Source: Haloactinopolyspora alba (lineage in GTDB: Bacteria; Actinomycetota; Actinomycetes; Jiangellales; Jiangellaceae). Taken from it: DNA of 64,000 bases. Position numbers and translations under genes: made by a program. Where the stretch lies: contig NZ_PYGE01000010.1 in NCBI RefSeq assembly GCF_003014555.1, positions 1 to 64,000 of the forward strand, read 5' to 3'. Positions 9,371 to 18,167 of the stretch are shown in pieces. Within the stretch, counting starts at the first letter, position 1. Each line of letters begins with the position of its first letter. The notes under the pieces were generated by a model. It worked only from the letters and a program-made list of their open reading frames with translations, did not search any database and was not told the DNA's origin.

Positions 9371-10659
9371 GCGGCGACCGCAGGCGCGTCGTCGTCACCG
9401 GCATCGGGGCCGTGACACCGCTCGGCAACGACGCCGCCGCCACGTGGAAGTCGCTCGCGGCCGGGCGCAGCGGCGTGCGCGCGATCACCACGTTCGACGC
9501 GTCGACGTTCCCGGTCCGGATCGCCGGGCAGGTCACCGACTTCGACGTGACCGCCGCGGTGCCGGACCGCCGGCACCGCCGGTACCTGTCCCGTGGCGCC
9601 GGGTACGGCGTCGGTGCGGCGGTGGAGGCGCTCGCGCAGGCCGGTCCGATGGACGGCACCGACCCGTACCGGCGGGGTGTGTCGGTCGGCGGCACGGTCG
9701 GCCGGGTGGGCCTCCAGCAGCTCGCCGACATGTCCTGGCTGCTCGAGTCGACGAACCACAGCCGGATCTACCGCCAGTCGCCGGCGGAGGTGCTGGAGCG
9801 TGACCAGAACGTCGCCCCCGCGGTGATGGCCGAGATCGGCGAGTGCCGCGGCCCGTTCGTGTCGGTGAGCACGGCCTGCGCCGGCGCGGCGCACGCGCTG
9901 GGCGAGGCGTACCTGCGGATCCAGGACGGCGACGCCGACGTCATGCTCGCCGGCGGCTATGACGCGTTGACGACCTGGATGGACGTGTTGGGATTCGCGC
10001 TGCTCGGCGCGCTCACCGAGGACGCACCCGACCAGCCGGAACGCGCCTGCAAGCCGTTCGACGCGCGTCGCGACGGTTTCGTGCTCGGCGAGGGCGCGGT
10101 GATGGCCGTGCTGGAGGAGCGTGAGCACGCGCTGGCCCGCGGCGCGACCGTGCTCGGCGAGATCGCGGGATACGCGTCCAGCATGAACGCCTACCGGATC
10201 ACCGACTCGCCGCCGGACGGTGGCGGGGCGATCAACGCGATGCGCGACGCGCTCGGCGACGCCGCGATGGCACCGGAGCAGATCGACTACGTCGCCGCGC
10301 ACGGCACCGGAACCCCTGGCAACGACGCCAGCGAGACGGTCGCCATCGAGAGCGTCTTCGGCCCCTGGGCCGAGCGGCTGTCGGTCAGCTCGCCCAAGTC
10401 GATGGCCGGGCACCTCACGTCGGCGGCGGCCGGGCTCAACCTGGTGGCGGCGCTGGGGGCGCTCGACGAGCAGCTCGTCCCGCCGACCGTCAACCTCGAC
10501 CATCCCGACCCTGCGTTGCGGCTGGACTACGTGCCGGGCGAGGCACGCAGCCGGCCGGTCCGCGCGGCGCTCGTCAACGCGTTCGCGTTCGGCGGCACGA
10601 ACGCGAGCTTCGTCGTCACCGGACCCGGGGACCGACCGTCGGCGGAGGTGCCGCGATGA
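9367..10659 (+). CDS. Beta-ketoacyl-ACP synthase (KAS II/FabF-like), active-type
   Basis: A 430-residue condensing enzyme. The complete triad is visible: Cys in SVSTACAGAAHALG, His in AAHGTGTPGND and His in KSMAGHLTSAAAG; the C-terminus has AFAFGGTNASFVV. It performs decarboxylative condensation of malonyl-ACP with the acyl chain. Start ATG 9367 overlaps the preceding stop. It is one of four ketosynthase units in the operon and may pair with the Cys-less ketosynthase at 11045. Confidence 0.93.
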   Translation: MSGDRRRVVVTGIGAVTPLGNDAAATWKSLAAGRSGVRAITTFDASTFPVRIAGQVTDFDVTAAVPDRRHRRYLSRGAGYGVGAAVEALAQAGPMDGTDPYRRGVSVGGTVGRVGLQQLADMSWLLESTNHSRIYRQSPAEVLERDQNVAPAVMAEIGECRGPFVSVSTACAGAAHALGEAYLRIQDGDADVMLAGGYDALTTWMDVLGFALLGALTEDAPDQPERACKPFDARRDGFVLGEGAVMAVLEEREHALARGATVLGEIAGYASSMNAYRITDSPPDGGGAINAMRDALGDAAMAPEQIDYVAAHGTGTPGNDASETVAIESVFGPWAERLSVSSPKSMAGHLTSAAAGLNLVAALGALDEQLVPPTVNLDHPDPALRLDYVPGEARSRPVRAALVNAFAFGGTNASFVVTGPGDRPSAEVPR

Positions 10660-11048
10660 TCGGACAGCTGGACGCGGTGCGGTCGCTGACCCCGGGCGTC
10701 GGCGGAACGGCGGTACGCAACGTCACCTCGACGGCGGCGATCTTCGCCACCCACTTCCCGCGGTTCCCGGTGCTGCCGGGCGTGCTCGTCATCGACGACC
10801 TGACCCGGCTGGCCGCACTGGTGCTCGCCGGCGACGGGCCTGCCGAGCGGTGGGTCCCGGCGGCGGTCGCCCGGGTCCGTTTCCGCCACTACGTGCGACC
10901 CGGCGACGTCGTCGAACTGACGGTGCAGGCACGGAACGACGACCCGTCCCGGTTCCAGGGCTCGGCCGTCGTCGACGGCACCACCGTCACCACGGTCGGT
11001 GACCTGACCATGACCCGAACGACGGCGCCACCGGGAGGACAGGGATGA
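10656..11048 (+). CDS. Hot-dog-fold dehydratase (FabZ-like) with His but Asp for Glu
   Basis: A 130-residue FabZ-like protein. ATHFPRFPVLPGVLVIDDLT retains the catalytic His and the surrounding 'HFP-x-x-PVLPGVL', while the catalytic Glu position is Asp (VID). RVRFRHYVRPGDVVELTVQA is the later hot-dog strand. It is complementary to the His-less protein at 8921. Dehydration of beta-hydroxyacyl-ACP to trans-enoyl-ACP is the expected job. ATGA overlaps at both ends show tight translational coupling. Confidence 0.85.
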   Translation: MIGQLDAVRSLTPGVGGTAVRNVTSTAAIFATHFPRFPVLPGVLVIDDLTRLAALVLAGDGPAERWVPAAVARVRFRHYVRPGDVVELTVQARNDDPSRFQGSAVVDGTTVTTVGDLTMTRTTAPPGGQG

Positions 11049-12328
11049 GCGACGAGCGGCGTGTGGCGGTGACCGGCATCGGCCTGCTCACCGCGCTGGG
11101 CACCGGCCACGAGGCGACATGGAACGGGCTGGTCGCCGGTCGCACCGCGGTCGGCGGGCTGCGCAACTTCGACGCCGGCTCGTTGCGGACCAGGATCGGC
11201 GCCGAGCTGACCGAGTTCGACGCGTCGGCGTTCGCGACCCGGCGCATGCTGCGCAGCGCCACGCGTGAGGACGAGCTGGCGCTGGCGGGCCTCAAGCTGG
11301 CGGTCGACGACAGCGGCGCCGAGCTCGACCGGCTCGACCCGGAGCGGCTGGCGGTCTTCCTCGGCGGCAACAAGGAGATCTCGCGGCCACAGCATCTGAT
11401 CGACGGGGCGATGTCGGTGCGGGACGAGGACGGGTCGGCGCACGAACGCGTGCTCGGCGAGCGGATGGGCTCGAGCTTCTACCCGCTGTTCTACGTCGAG
11501 GGGCTGCAGGCGGCGGCGTTGTTCTACGCGTCGCAGCGGTACCAGGCCAAGGGCGCCAACGCCTACTTCCACGGCACCGCCGACGCCGGCGCGACCGCGA
11601 TCGGCCGGGCGTACCGGTCGGTGCGGCGCGGCGAGGCGGACCTCGCGCTGGCAGGCGGGTTCGACACCGGCGTGTCGTTCTGGGCGATGTCGAAGATGGA
11701 CGGGCTCGGCGTGCTGACCGACCGCAACGAGCTCGGTACCGGGGCGTTCCGCCCGTACGACCGCGAGCGCAGCGGCTCGGTCCTGGGTGAGGGCGCCGTC
11801 GTGCTGGTGCTCGAGGAACGCGCGGCGGCAGCGGCCCGCGGCGCGGTGATCTACGCCGAGATCGACGGGTTCGGGTCGGCGTTCGACGCGGGCGGGCTGG
11901 TCACGCCGGAACGTGACGGCGCGGCACTCACCGGCGCGGTGCTGGGCGCCGGGCGCGAGGCCGGCTGGACGGCCGACGGGCCCGACTACGTGGCCACGCA
12001 CGGGTGCGCCACGCCGCTCGGTGACGCCAGCGAGGCCGCCGGGCTGCGGGCGGCGTTCGGCGCGGCGGCCGACCGGGTGGTGGCCAGCAGCGTCAAGCCG
12101 GCGGTAGGGCACCTGGTCGCCGCCGCCGGCGCCATGAACGTGGCGACCGCCGCGCTGGCGCTGCACCACGGCAGCGTGCCGCCAACGCTCAACCTCGACG
12201 ATCCGGACCCGGACTGCGCCATGGACTGGGTGCCGAACGAGTCGCGCGCCCTGCCGGCGCGCTCCGCCGTGGCGCTCGCCCGCGGCCTGGAAGGACAGAA
12301 CGTCGCTGTCGCGCTCGGCGCGGCATGA
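11045..12328 (+). CDS. Ketosynthase homologue without active-site Cys (CLF-like)
   Basis: A 427-residue FabF-fold protein. The nucleophile region reads [16 protein letters not shown], so the Cys position is Ala, whereas the two His motifs remain (YVATHGCATPLGDAS and KPAVGHLVAAAG). Loss of only the Cys is typical of chain-length-factor or decarboxylating partners of a type II KS. The separate active KS at 9367 is the obvious partner. Its C-terminal signature is also changed (ARGLEGQNVAVALG instead of the usual FGGTNA). Confidence 0.85.
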   Translation: MSDERRVAVTGIGLLTALGTGHEATWNGLVAGRTAVGGLRNFDAGSLRTRIGAELTEFDASAFATRRMLRSATREDELALAGLKLAVDDSGAELDRLDPERLAVFLGGNKEISRPQHLIDGAMSVRDEDGSAHERVLGERMGSSFYPLFYVEGLQAAALFYASQRYQAKGANAYFHGTADAGATAIGRAYRSVRRGEADLALAGGFDTGVSFWAMSKMDGLGVLTDRNELGTGAFRPYDRERSGSVLGEGAVVLVLEERAAAAARGAVIYAEIDGFGSAFDAGGLVTPERDGAALTGAVLGAGREAGWTADGPDYVATHGCATPLGDASEAAGLRAAFGAAADRVVASSVKPAVGHLVAAAGAMNVATAALALHHGSVPPTLNLDDPDPDCAMDWVPNESRALPARSAVALARGLEGQNVAVALGAA

Positions 12329-12363
12329 CCGCCCGAGCGCGTCGCGAGGAACAGGAGCCGACC

Positions 12364-14697
12364 ATGCCAATCGAGACCAGCGAAGTGCCACGCGTCGCCG
12401 TGCGCAGCGTCGGCGCGGTGACCGCGCTCGGCGGGGACGCCGCGGCGTTGTGGGCCGGTGCCCGGGACGGCCGGGTGGGTATCCGGCCGGTGCAGCGACT
12501 CGACCTGACCGGGGTGCGGACCAAGGTCGGCGGCGAGGTCGACATGTCACCGGAGAGCGCGCACCCGTATCCGCGGCCGGGCGGCTTCCGCGACCGGATG
12601 GTCGAGCTCGCGTTGCGGGCGACGGACGAGGCGATGGCCGGCGCCGGGGACCTGCCCGGCCGGGCCGGTGCCGAGCGGTGCGGTGTCGTGTTCGGCACCT
12701 GCAACGCCGGCCTGCTGTCCGGCCGGGAGTGGCTGGCCGCCGTCGACCGCGGCGAGCATCCGCCCGCGGGACTGGCGCCGATGTCGACACCTCAGGCCAC
12801 CGGCGAGGCGCTGGCCGGCGCGTACGACTTCCGCGGTCCGGTGTTCGCGGTGAACACCGCCTGCGCGTCCGGCGCCAACGCCGTGGGGTGGGCGGCGGAC
12901 CTGATCAGGTCCGGGCAGGCCGACGTGGTGCTGACCGGCGGCTCGGACGCCTTCTCCGACGTGCTGTTCGGCGGGTTCCACGCCCTGGAGGCGCTGTCGC
13001 CCGAGCCGGCCCGGCCGTACTCGCGCGAGCGGCAGGGCCTCTCGCTGGGTGAGGGTGCCGCGTTCCTGGTCCTGGCGCGTGAAGACCTGATCGCCGCGGA
13101 CGACGTGCTGGGCTGGGTCGGCGGGTACGGGCTGTCCGCGGACGGATACCACCCGACGGCGCCGCGACCCGACGGCTCCGGAGCGTCCCGGGCGATCACG
13201 CAGGCGCTGCGCTCCGCGGGCGCCCGGCCGGACGAGGTCGGCTACGTCAACGGTCACGGCACCGGGACGGACAAGAACGATCCGGCGGAGACGCAGGCCA
13301 TCCGTACCGCTCTCGGGGACGCGGCCGACACGGTGCCGGTCAGCAGCACCAAGTCGGTCATCGGCCACCTGCTGGGCGCGGCCGGCGCGGCCGAGGCGGT
13401 CGTCACCGTGCACGCGCTCGAGCAGCGCACCGCGCCGCCCACCGCGTCGTACGCGGGCCCGGACCCGGCCTGCGACCTGGACTACGTGCCGCTGGACGCG
13501 CGTGCGCTCGACAGCACGGTCGCGGTGTCGAACAACTTCGCCTTCGGCGGCTCGAACGCGAGCCTCGCGCTGCTGCGGGCCGACGACCGCCGCCGGCCAC
13601 CCGCCGCGGACCTGGACGACGTCGTCGTCACCGGGCTCGCGGCGCTGGGACCGTTCGGCGACGGCGTCGCCGCGGCCCGGGAAGCGGCGCACAGCGCGGG
13701 GGTCCCGGCCGATCCCCGGGGTCGCGTGGGCACCATGACGGTGGACCCGGAGCCGCATCTCAGCCGCAAGCAGCGCCGCCGGATGGACCGGATGACCGTG
13801 GCCGCCGTGGTCGCCGCGGACAAGGCGCTCGCCGACGCGGAACTGGCCGACGGCGACCGCGCCGGTACCGGCGTGCTGGTCGGCACGTCCGCGGGCCCGG
13901 TGGAGTCGATGGCCGCGTTCACCCGCGGCGTGCTCGCCGACGGCCCGTCCGGCGCCGACCCCGCGCTGTTCCCGAACACGGTCTACAACCAGCCCGCCGG
14001 GCAGGTGGCGCAGCATCTGGGCCTGCACGGACCGACGTCGACGGTGTCGGCCGGGCACGCCTCGGGTGCGACGGCGCTGGCGTACGCGTGCCAGCTACTG
14101 CGCACCGGGCATGCCGACGCCGTGGTGTGCCTGGCCGTCGACCTGGTCGACGAGCTGGTCGTCCGGGCGTACCGCGACCTGGGCGTGCTGTCGACCACGC
14201 CGGGTGACCGCCGGTTCGCCGTCACCGACGCCGCCGTCGCCGTGGTTCTGGAGCGGCGCGGGGGCGCCGAGCGGCGCGGCGCTCGGTCCCGCGCCCTGCT
14301 CGCCGGGTACGGCAGTGCCAGTCACGTCCGTCCCGGCGGCGTCTCGTGGGACCTCGGCGGAGACGCGACGGCACGCGCCGGCGCGCACGCGCTGCACGAC
14401 GCCGGCATCGCCGCGGGTGAGGTCGCGGGCGTGTGGACGGCGGCCGCCGGCCTGGCGCCGGCCGACCGAGGCGAGCGCGCCGGGCTGCGCCGGATCTTCG
14501 GTGACCGGCTGCCGCCGTTGCACGAACCCAAGAAGGCACTGGGCGAGCCGGTGGGGCCGGGCGGCGCCCTGACGACCGCGCTCGCGGTGGATGCCCTGGA
14601 CGGCGGGGGCCACGCGGGCCCCGCACTGGTCAACGCGACGTCGCTGGGCGGGACGGCCGTCTCGCTCGTCGTGAGTCCCGCAGCCGACGACAAGTGA
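12364..14697 (+). CDS. Fused ketosynthase plus chain-length-factor protein (KS-CLF)
   Basis: One 777-residue ORF holds two FabF-like units. Unit 1 (about 8-415) is complete: Cys in AVNTACASGANAVG, His in GYVNGHGTGTDKND, His in KSVIGHLLGAAGAAE, and NNFAFGGSNASLALL. Unit 2 (about 425-777) is degenerate: the Cys site reads TVSAGHASGATALAYA with His for Cys, and the two His motifs are gone (VWTAAAGLAPADRG; ALGEPVGPGGAL). This is a KS and a CLF in one chain. ATG 12364 has AGGAG upstream; an ATGA start at 12325 would add 13 residues. Confidence 0.88.
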   Translation: MPIETSEVPRVAVRSVGAVTALGGDAAALWAGARDGRVGIRPVQRLDLTGVRTKVGGEVDMSPESAHPYPRPGGFRDRMVELALRATDEAMAGAGDLPGRAGAERCGVVFGTCNAGLLSGREWLAAVDRGEHPPAGLAPMSTPQATGEALAGAYDFRGPVFAVNTACASGANAVGWAADLIRSGQADVVLTGGSDAFSDVLFGGFHALEALSPEPARPYSRERQGLSLGEGAAFLVLAREDLIAADDVLGWVGGYGLSADGYHPTAPRPDGSGASRAITQALRSAGARPDEVGYVNGHGTGTDKNDPAETQAIRTALGDAADTVPVSSTKSVIGHLLGAAGAAEAVVTVHALEQRTAPPTASYAGPDPACDLDYVPLDARALDSTVAVSNNFAFGGSNASLALLRADDRRRPPAADLDDVVVTGLAALGPFGDGVAAAREAAHSAGVPADPRGRVGTMTVDPEPHLSRKQRRRMDRMTVAAVVAADKALADAELADGDRAGTGVLVGTSAGPVESMAAFTRGVLADGPSGADPALFPNTVYNQPAGQVAQHLGLHGPTSTVSAGHASGATALAYACQLLRTGHADAVVCLAVDLVDELVVRAYRDLGVLSTTPGDRRFAVTDAAVAVVLERRGGAERRGARSRALLAGYGSASHVRPGGVSWDLGGDATARAGAHALHDAGIAAGEVAGVWTAAAGLAPADRGERAGLRRIFGDRLPPLHEPKKALGEPVGPGGALTTALAVDALDGGGHAGPALVNATSLGGTAVSLVVSPAADDK

Positions 14698-14707
14698 GGT
14701 CAGCACG

Positions 14708-15481
14708 ATGAATCTGGACGACAGGGTGGCGGTGGTCACCGGCGGCTCGCGCGGCATCGGCCGTGCGACGGCGCTGGCCCTCGCCGCCGACGGCGCACGG
14801 GTCGCCGTCAACTACCGATCCGGCAAGGACGAGGCGCACGACGTCGTGGCCGAGATCGAGGCCGCCGGCGGGCGCGCGGCGGCCTTCGCCGCGGACGTCT
14901 CCGACTACGAGCAGGCACGGGCGCTGATGGCCGAGGTGCTGGACACCTTCGGTGACCTGCACATCCTGGTCAACAACGCCGGGGTGTCGAAGGACAACCT
15001 GATCTATCACATGGATCCGCAGGACTGGATGGACGTCATGCGGGTCAACTTCGGCGGCGTGTTCAACTGCACCAAAGCCGCCCTCGACCACTTCATGGTC
15101 ACCCGCGACGCGGCCATCGTGAACGTGTCGTCGGTCATGGGCGAGCGCGGCTGGACCGGCGAGTCGAACTACGCCGCGTCCAAGGGCGCCGTCGACGCCT
15201 TCACCCGCAGCGCCGCCGTCGAGCTGGCCCGTTTCCGCGTGCGCGTCAACGCGGTGCTGCCAGGATTCGCCCCCACCGACCTGGTCGCCGACCTCTCCGA
15301 AGGGGACGTGGCCAAGCATCTCAAGCGGCAGATCCCGATGCGTGACTTCGCCACCGTCGAGCAGGTCGCCTCCGGGATCCGGTTCCTGGCCGGGCCGGAG
15401 TCCGAATACATGACCGGTGTGCTGCTGAACGTCGACGGCGGCGGCATGGCCGGGCTCGGGCTGGGACGGCTGAAATGGTGA
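14708..15481 (+). CDS. 3-oxoacyl-ACP reductase (FabG-like SDR)
   Basis: A 257-residue short-chain dehydrogenase with TGGSRGIG (NADPH loop), ILVNNAGVSKDN, the catalytic Ser in NVSSVMGERG and NYAASKGAVDAF (YxxxK). It should reduce the beta-ketoacyl-ACP after each condensation. It is the only ketoreductase in the operon. With two dehydratases and no enoyl reductase, this predicts alternating double bonds. The next gene starts in its last codons. Confidence 0.93.
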   Translation: MNLDDRVAVVTGGSRGIGRATALALAADGARVAVNYRSGKDEAHDVVAEIEAAGGRAAAFAADVSDYEQARALMAEVLDTFGDLHILVNNAGVSKDNLIYHMDPQDWMDVMRVNFGGVFNCTKAALDHFMVTRDAAIVNVSSVMGERGWTGESNYAASKGAVDAFTRSAAVELARFRVRVNAVLPGFAPTDLVADLSEGDVAKHLKRQIPMRDFATVEQVASGIRFLAGPESEYMTGVLLNVDGGGMAGLGLGRLKW

Positions 15482-16593
15482 GCGCGGGCCGGCGGGCGAC
15501 TATCGCGGGCACCGGCAGCTACCTGCCCGGTGAGCCCATCGGCAACGACGTCATCGAGGCGCTGGCCGGAGCGCTGCCGGACGAGGTGGCGGGTGACATC
15601 TCGATCGACTCCCGGCACTGGATCATCGACCCCGAGACCGGTGCGCACCACCACCGCAACACCGACCTGGCGGTCGGCGCCGGGCGGGCGGCCCTCGCCG
15701 ACGCGGGCGTCGAGCCCGGCGACGTCGACCTGCTGGTGGTGGCGACGGCGACGCCGGAGTACCCGCTGCCGCCGATGGTGAACCTCGTCCAGGACGAGCT
15801 GGGCGTCGGCGCGTGCGCGACGTACGAGCTGCGTTCCGGCGGCGCCGGCACGGTGCAGGCGCTGGAACTCGTCCGGCACCAGATCGAGTCCGGGACCTAC
15901 CGCACGGCGCTGGTCATCGGCAGCGAGGCGACCTCACCGGTGCTCGCGCCGATCTTCCTGGACGTCCCGGCGGGCAAGGTGCGCATCCGGGACCGGATCC
16001 CGATGTACATGTTCGGCGACGGCGCCGGCGCGGTGGTTCTGCGTGCCGGAACCGACGGCGGGCTCGTGGGCGGCGCGACCGGCGCGATCGGCAGCGGCCG
16101 GCCGCCGGGGATCCAGGTGACCGGAGGCGGCACGCATGCACCGGTGCACGAGCAGAAGGCCGCCAAGCGACTGGTCAAGATCTCTGTCGACGTGGTCGCC
16201 GCCGGACACCTGGCGCCGGCGCTGGTCGCCGACGCCATCGGCGACACGCTCACCGCGTGCGACGCCGGACCCGAGCAGGTCGACGTCTGCGTCGTCCCCG
16301 AAGGCAACTCCGGCTGGATGCGCGAGGCCATGGGCGAGGGCGCGGTCGAACGCGACGAGTGGAGCAAGATCACCGGCGAGTTCGCGGACAGCCTGTCCCG
16401 CCGCGGCGCGCTGGGCTGCGCCGGACCGCTGGTCTGTCTCGACGACGCCGCCCGCGCGGGGCGGATCCCGGCCGGCGCGCGCGTGCTGATCGTCGGCATC
16501 GAGAGCAGCAAATGGGTACACGCCGGGGTCCTCGCCGACTGGGGCGCGACGTCCGGCACATCCGACGACACGAGCACGGAGGAACCCGGATGA
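15475..16593 (+). CDS. KAS III (FabH)-like protein without the Cys-His-Asn triad
   Basis: A 372-residue thiolase-fold protein with FabH-like features (VATATPEYPLPPMVNLVQDE, GDGAGAVVL). The nucleophile region reads YELRSGGAGTVQALE: where FabH has Cys there is Gly. The His motif is VVPEGNSGW rather than 'PHQAN', and the Asn region reads LGCAGPLVC. It cannot work as a normal starter condensing enzyme; acyl transfer, scaffolding or a new reaction remain possible. ATG 15475 overlaps the fabG-like stop; GTG 15478 is an alternative. Confidence 0.82.
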   Translation: MVSAGRRATIAGTGSYLPGEPIGNDVIEALAGALPDEVAGDISIDSRHWIIDPETGAHHHRNTDLAVGAGRAALADAGVEPGDVDLLVVATATPEYPLPPMVNLVQDELGVGACATYELRSGGAGTVQALELVRHQIESGTYRTALVIGSEATSPVLAPIFLDVPAGKVRIRDRIPMYMFGDGAGAVVLRAGTDGGLVGGATGAIGSGRPPGIQVTGGGTHAPVHEQKAAKRLVKISVDVVAAGHLAPALVADAIGDTLTACDAGPEQVDVCVVPEGNSGWMREAMGEGAVERDEWSKITGEFADSLSRRGALGCAGPLVCLDDAARAGRIPAGARVLIVGIESSKWVHAGVLADWGATSGTSDDTSTEEPG

Positions 16594-18167
16594 GCGAGCG
16601 AGATGACTACGACGTCATCGTGGTCGGCAGCGGCCTGGGCGGACTGTCGGCGGCGGCGCTGCTGGCGCACAGCGGCGAGCGCGTCCTGGTGTGCGAGCAG
16701 GGCGCGGGTATCGGCGGCGTCGCGCACGCGTTCGTCCGCGGCGACTACACGTTCGATCCGGCGATCCACGGCACCGGCGGCGGCCCCATCGTGGGCAACT
16801 TCCTCGAGTACCTGGGTGTGGAGGACGAGTGCCGGCTGGTGGTGGCGCCGCACGTGTACGGCGCGGCGTTCCCGGACGGTCTCGACGTCGTCGTGCCGAA
16901 CGGCTGGGACCAGTTCACCGAGGCCAACGCCGCCGCCCTCGACGACGCCGAGGCCGCCGAGTTCCGCGAGTTCGTGCGGGTGTGCCGCGCCGTCGTCGAC
17001 GAGATGTCCTGGCTGCCCAACCGGATCGACCCGCGCGAACTGGACGAGGTCATGGCGGCGCGGCCGTACTTCTCCCGCTACCGGATGGCGACGGTGAAGG
17101 ACGTCCTCGACGACTACGTCTCCGGGCAGCGTGCGCGTGCGCTCGCCGGAGCGGTCTGGCCCTTCATCGGTTCCCCGCCGTCGCGGCTGGCGTTCTCGAC
17201 GTACGTCAAGGCACTCGACTCCCACCTGGAGGGACCGCGGTACCCGCTTGGCTCCTACCAGCGCATGGCCGACGCGTTCGCGAACGTGGTGCGCTCGTGC
17301 GGCGGCGCCGTGCTGGCCGAGACCCCGGTGGCGCGGATCGTCGTGCAGGACGGCCGCGCGACGGGCGTGCGCACCGAGGACGGCACCCAGTTCAGCGCAC
17401 GTGTGGTGATCTCGAACGCGGACGCCCGGCACACGATGCACGATCTGGTCGGCGACGACCAGCTGCCGGCCGCCTTCGTCAAGCGGCTGAACCGGATGAC
17501 GCCCACCCTGTCGGCGGTCAGCGTGTTCGCCGCGACCGACATCGACCTGAACGAGCTGGACATCGCCCACGAGACGTTCGTCCATCCGCATCTCGATCAC
17601 GAGGACAACTGGCGTGAGGTGCTGGCCGGGCGTCCGGCGTCGGCCTGGATGTCGAACACCACGATGATCGACCCCAGCCTGGCTCCTGCGGGCGAGCACC
17701 TGGCCATTCTCAACGTGATGGCGCCGTGGCGGCTGGACCGGCCCTGGCGTGAGCTCAAGGAGACGGCCGGCGACGCCCTGGTGCGGCTCTTCGAGCGGGT
17801 CGTGCCGGAACTCTCCAGCCGGCTGACCTACCGCGAGGTGGGCACGCCCGAGACCCTGCACCGGTTCACCCGAAGCGACCAGGGCGCGGTGTACGGCTGG
17901 GAGAACACGCCCAACCAGGTGGCGAGCAAGCGGCTGGCCCACCGCAGCCCGGTCGAGGGCCTGCTCCTGTCGGGGCACTGGACCGAGGCGAACTGCTCGT
18001 CGTTCCGCGCGGTGTCGTCCGGTGTGATCGTCGCCAAGCTCGCCCTCGAGGACCTCGGGAACGAGGTTCTGGCCACCCTGCCGCGCTCGTTCGTCGAACG
18101 CACCGGACGGGTGCGGCCCTACCCCCGCGCCGCCACGGCGCCGGACGTCGAAGGAGTGACCCTGTGA
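16590..18167 (+). CDS. FAD-dependent CrtI/retinol-saturase-like oxidoreductase
   Basis: A 525-residue flavoprotein. The N-terminal Rossmann motif is DVIVVGSGLGGLSAAALLA, followed by GIGGVAHAF; the C-terminal FAD motif is LLLSGHWTEANCSSFRAVSS. The family includes phytoene desaturases and retinol saturases, which act on conjugated polyenes. In this operon it could dehydrogenate, isomerise or aromatise the polyene product; CrtI-like enzymes also occur in cinnamoyl-forming and ladderane-type clusters. GGAGG at 16578-16582 supports ATG 16590. Confidence 0.85.
   Translation: MSERDDYDVIVVGSGLGGLSAAALLAHSGERVLVCEQGAGIGGVAHAFVRGDYTFDPAIHGTGGGPIVGNFLEYLGVEDECRLVVAPHVYGAAFPDGLDVVVPNGWDQFTEANAAALDDAEAAEFREFVRVCRAVVDEMSWLPNRIDPRELDEVMAARPYFSRYRMATVKDVLDDYVSGQRARALAGAVWPFIGSPPSRLAFSTYVKALDSHLEGPRYPLGSYQRMADAFANVVRSCGGAVLAETPVARIVVQDGRATGVRTEDGTQFSARVVISNADARHTMHDLVGDDQLPAAFVKRLNRMTPTLSAVSVFAATDIDLNELDIAHETFVHPHLDHEDNWREVLAGRPASAWMSNTTMIDPSLAPAGEHLAILNVMAPWRLDRPWRELKETAGDALVRLFERVVPELSSRLTYREVGTPETLHRFTRSDQGAVYGWENTPNQVASKRLAHRSPVEGLLLSGHWTEANCSSFRAVSSGVIVAKLALEDLGNEVLATLPRSFVERTGRVRPYPRAATAPDVEGVTL

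Noticed and set aside
12325-12363. Earlier start for the KS-CLF fusion at ATG 12325
   Set aside because: It adds an Arg/Glu-rich 13-residue leader without a ribosome site; ATG 12364 has AGGAG at good spacing. The ATGA overlap keeps it possible.
15813-16589. N-terminal extension of the CrtI-like enzyme
   Set aside because: The extension is Arg-rich and antisense-like over the KAS III-like gene; ATG 16590 has GGAGG and starts directly before the FAD motif.
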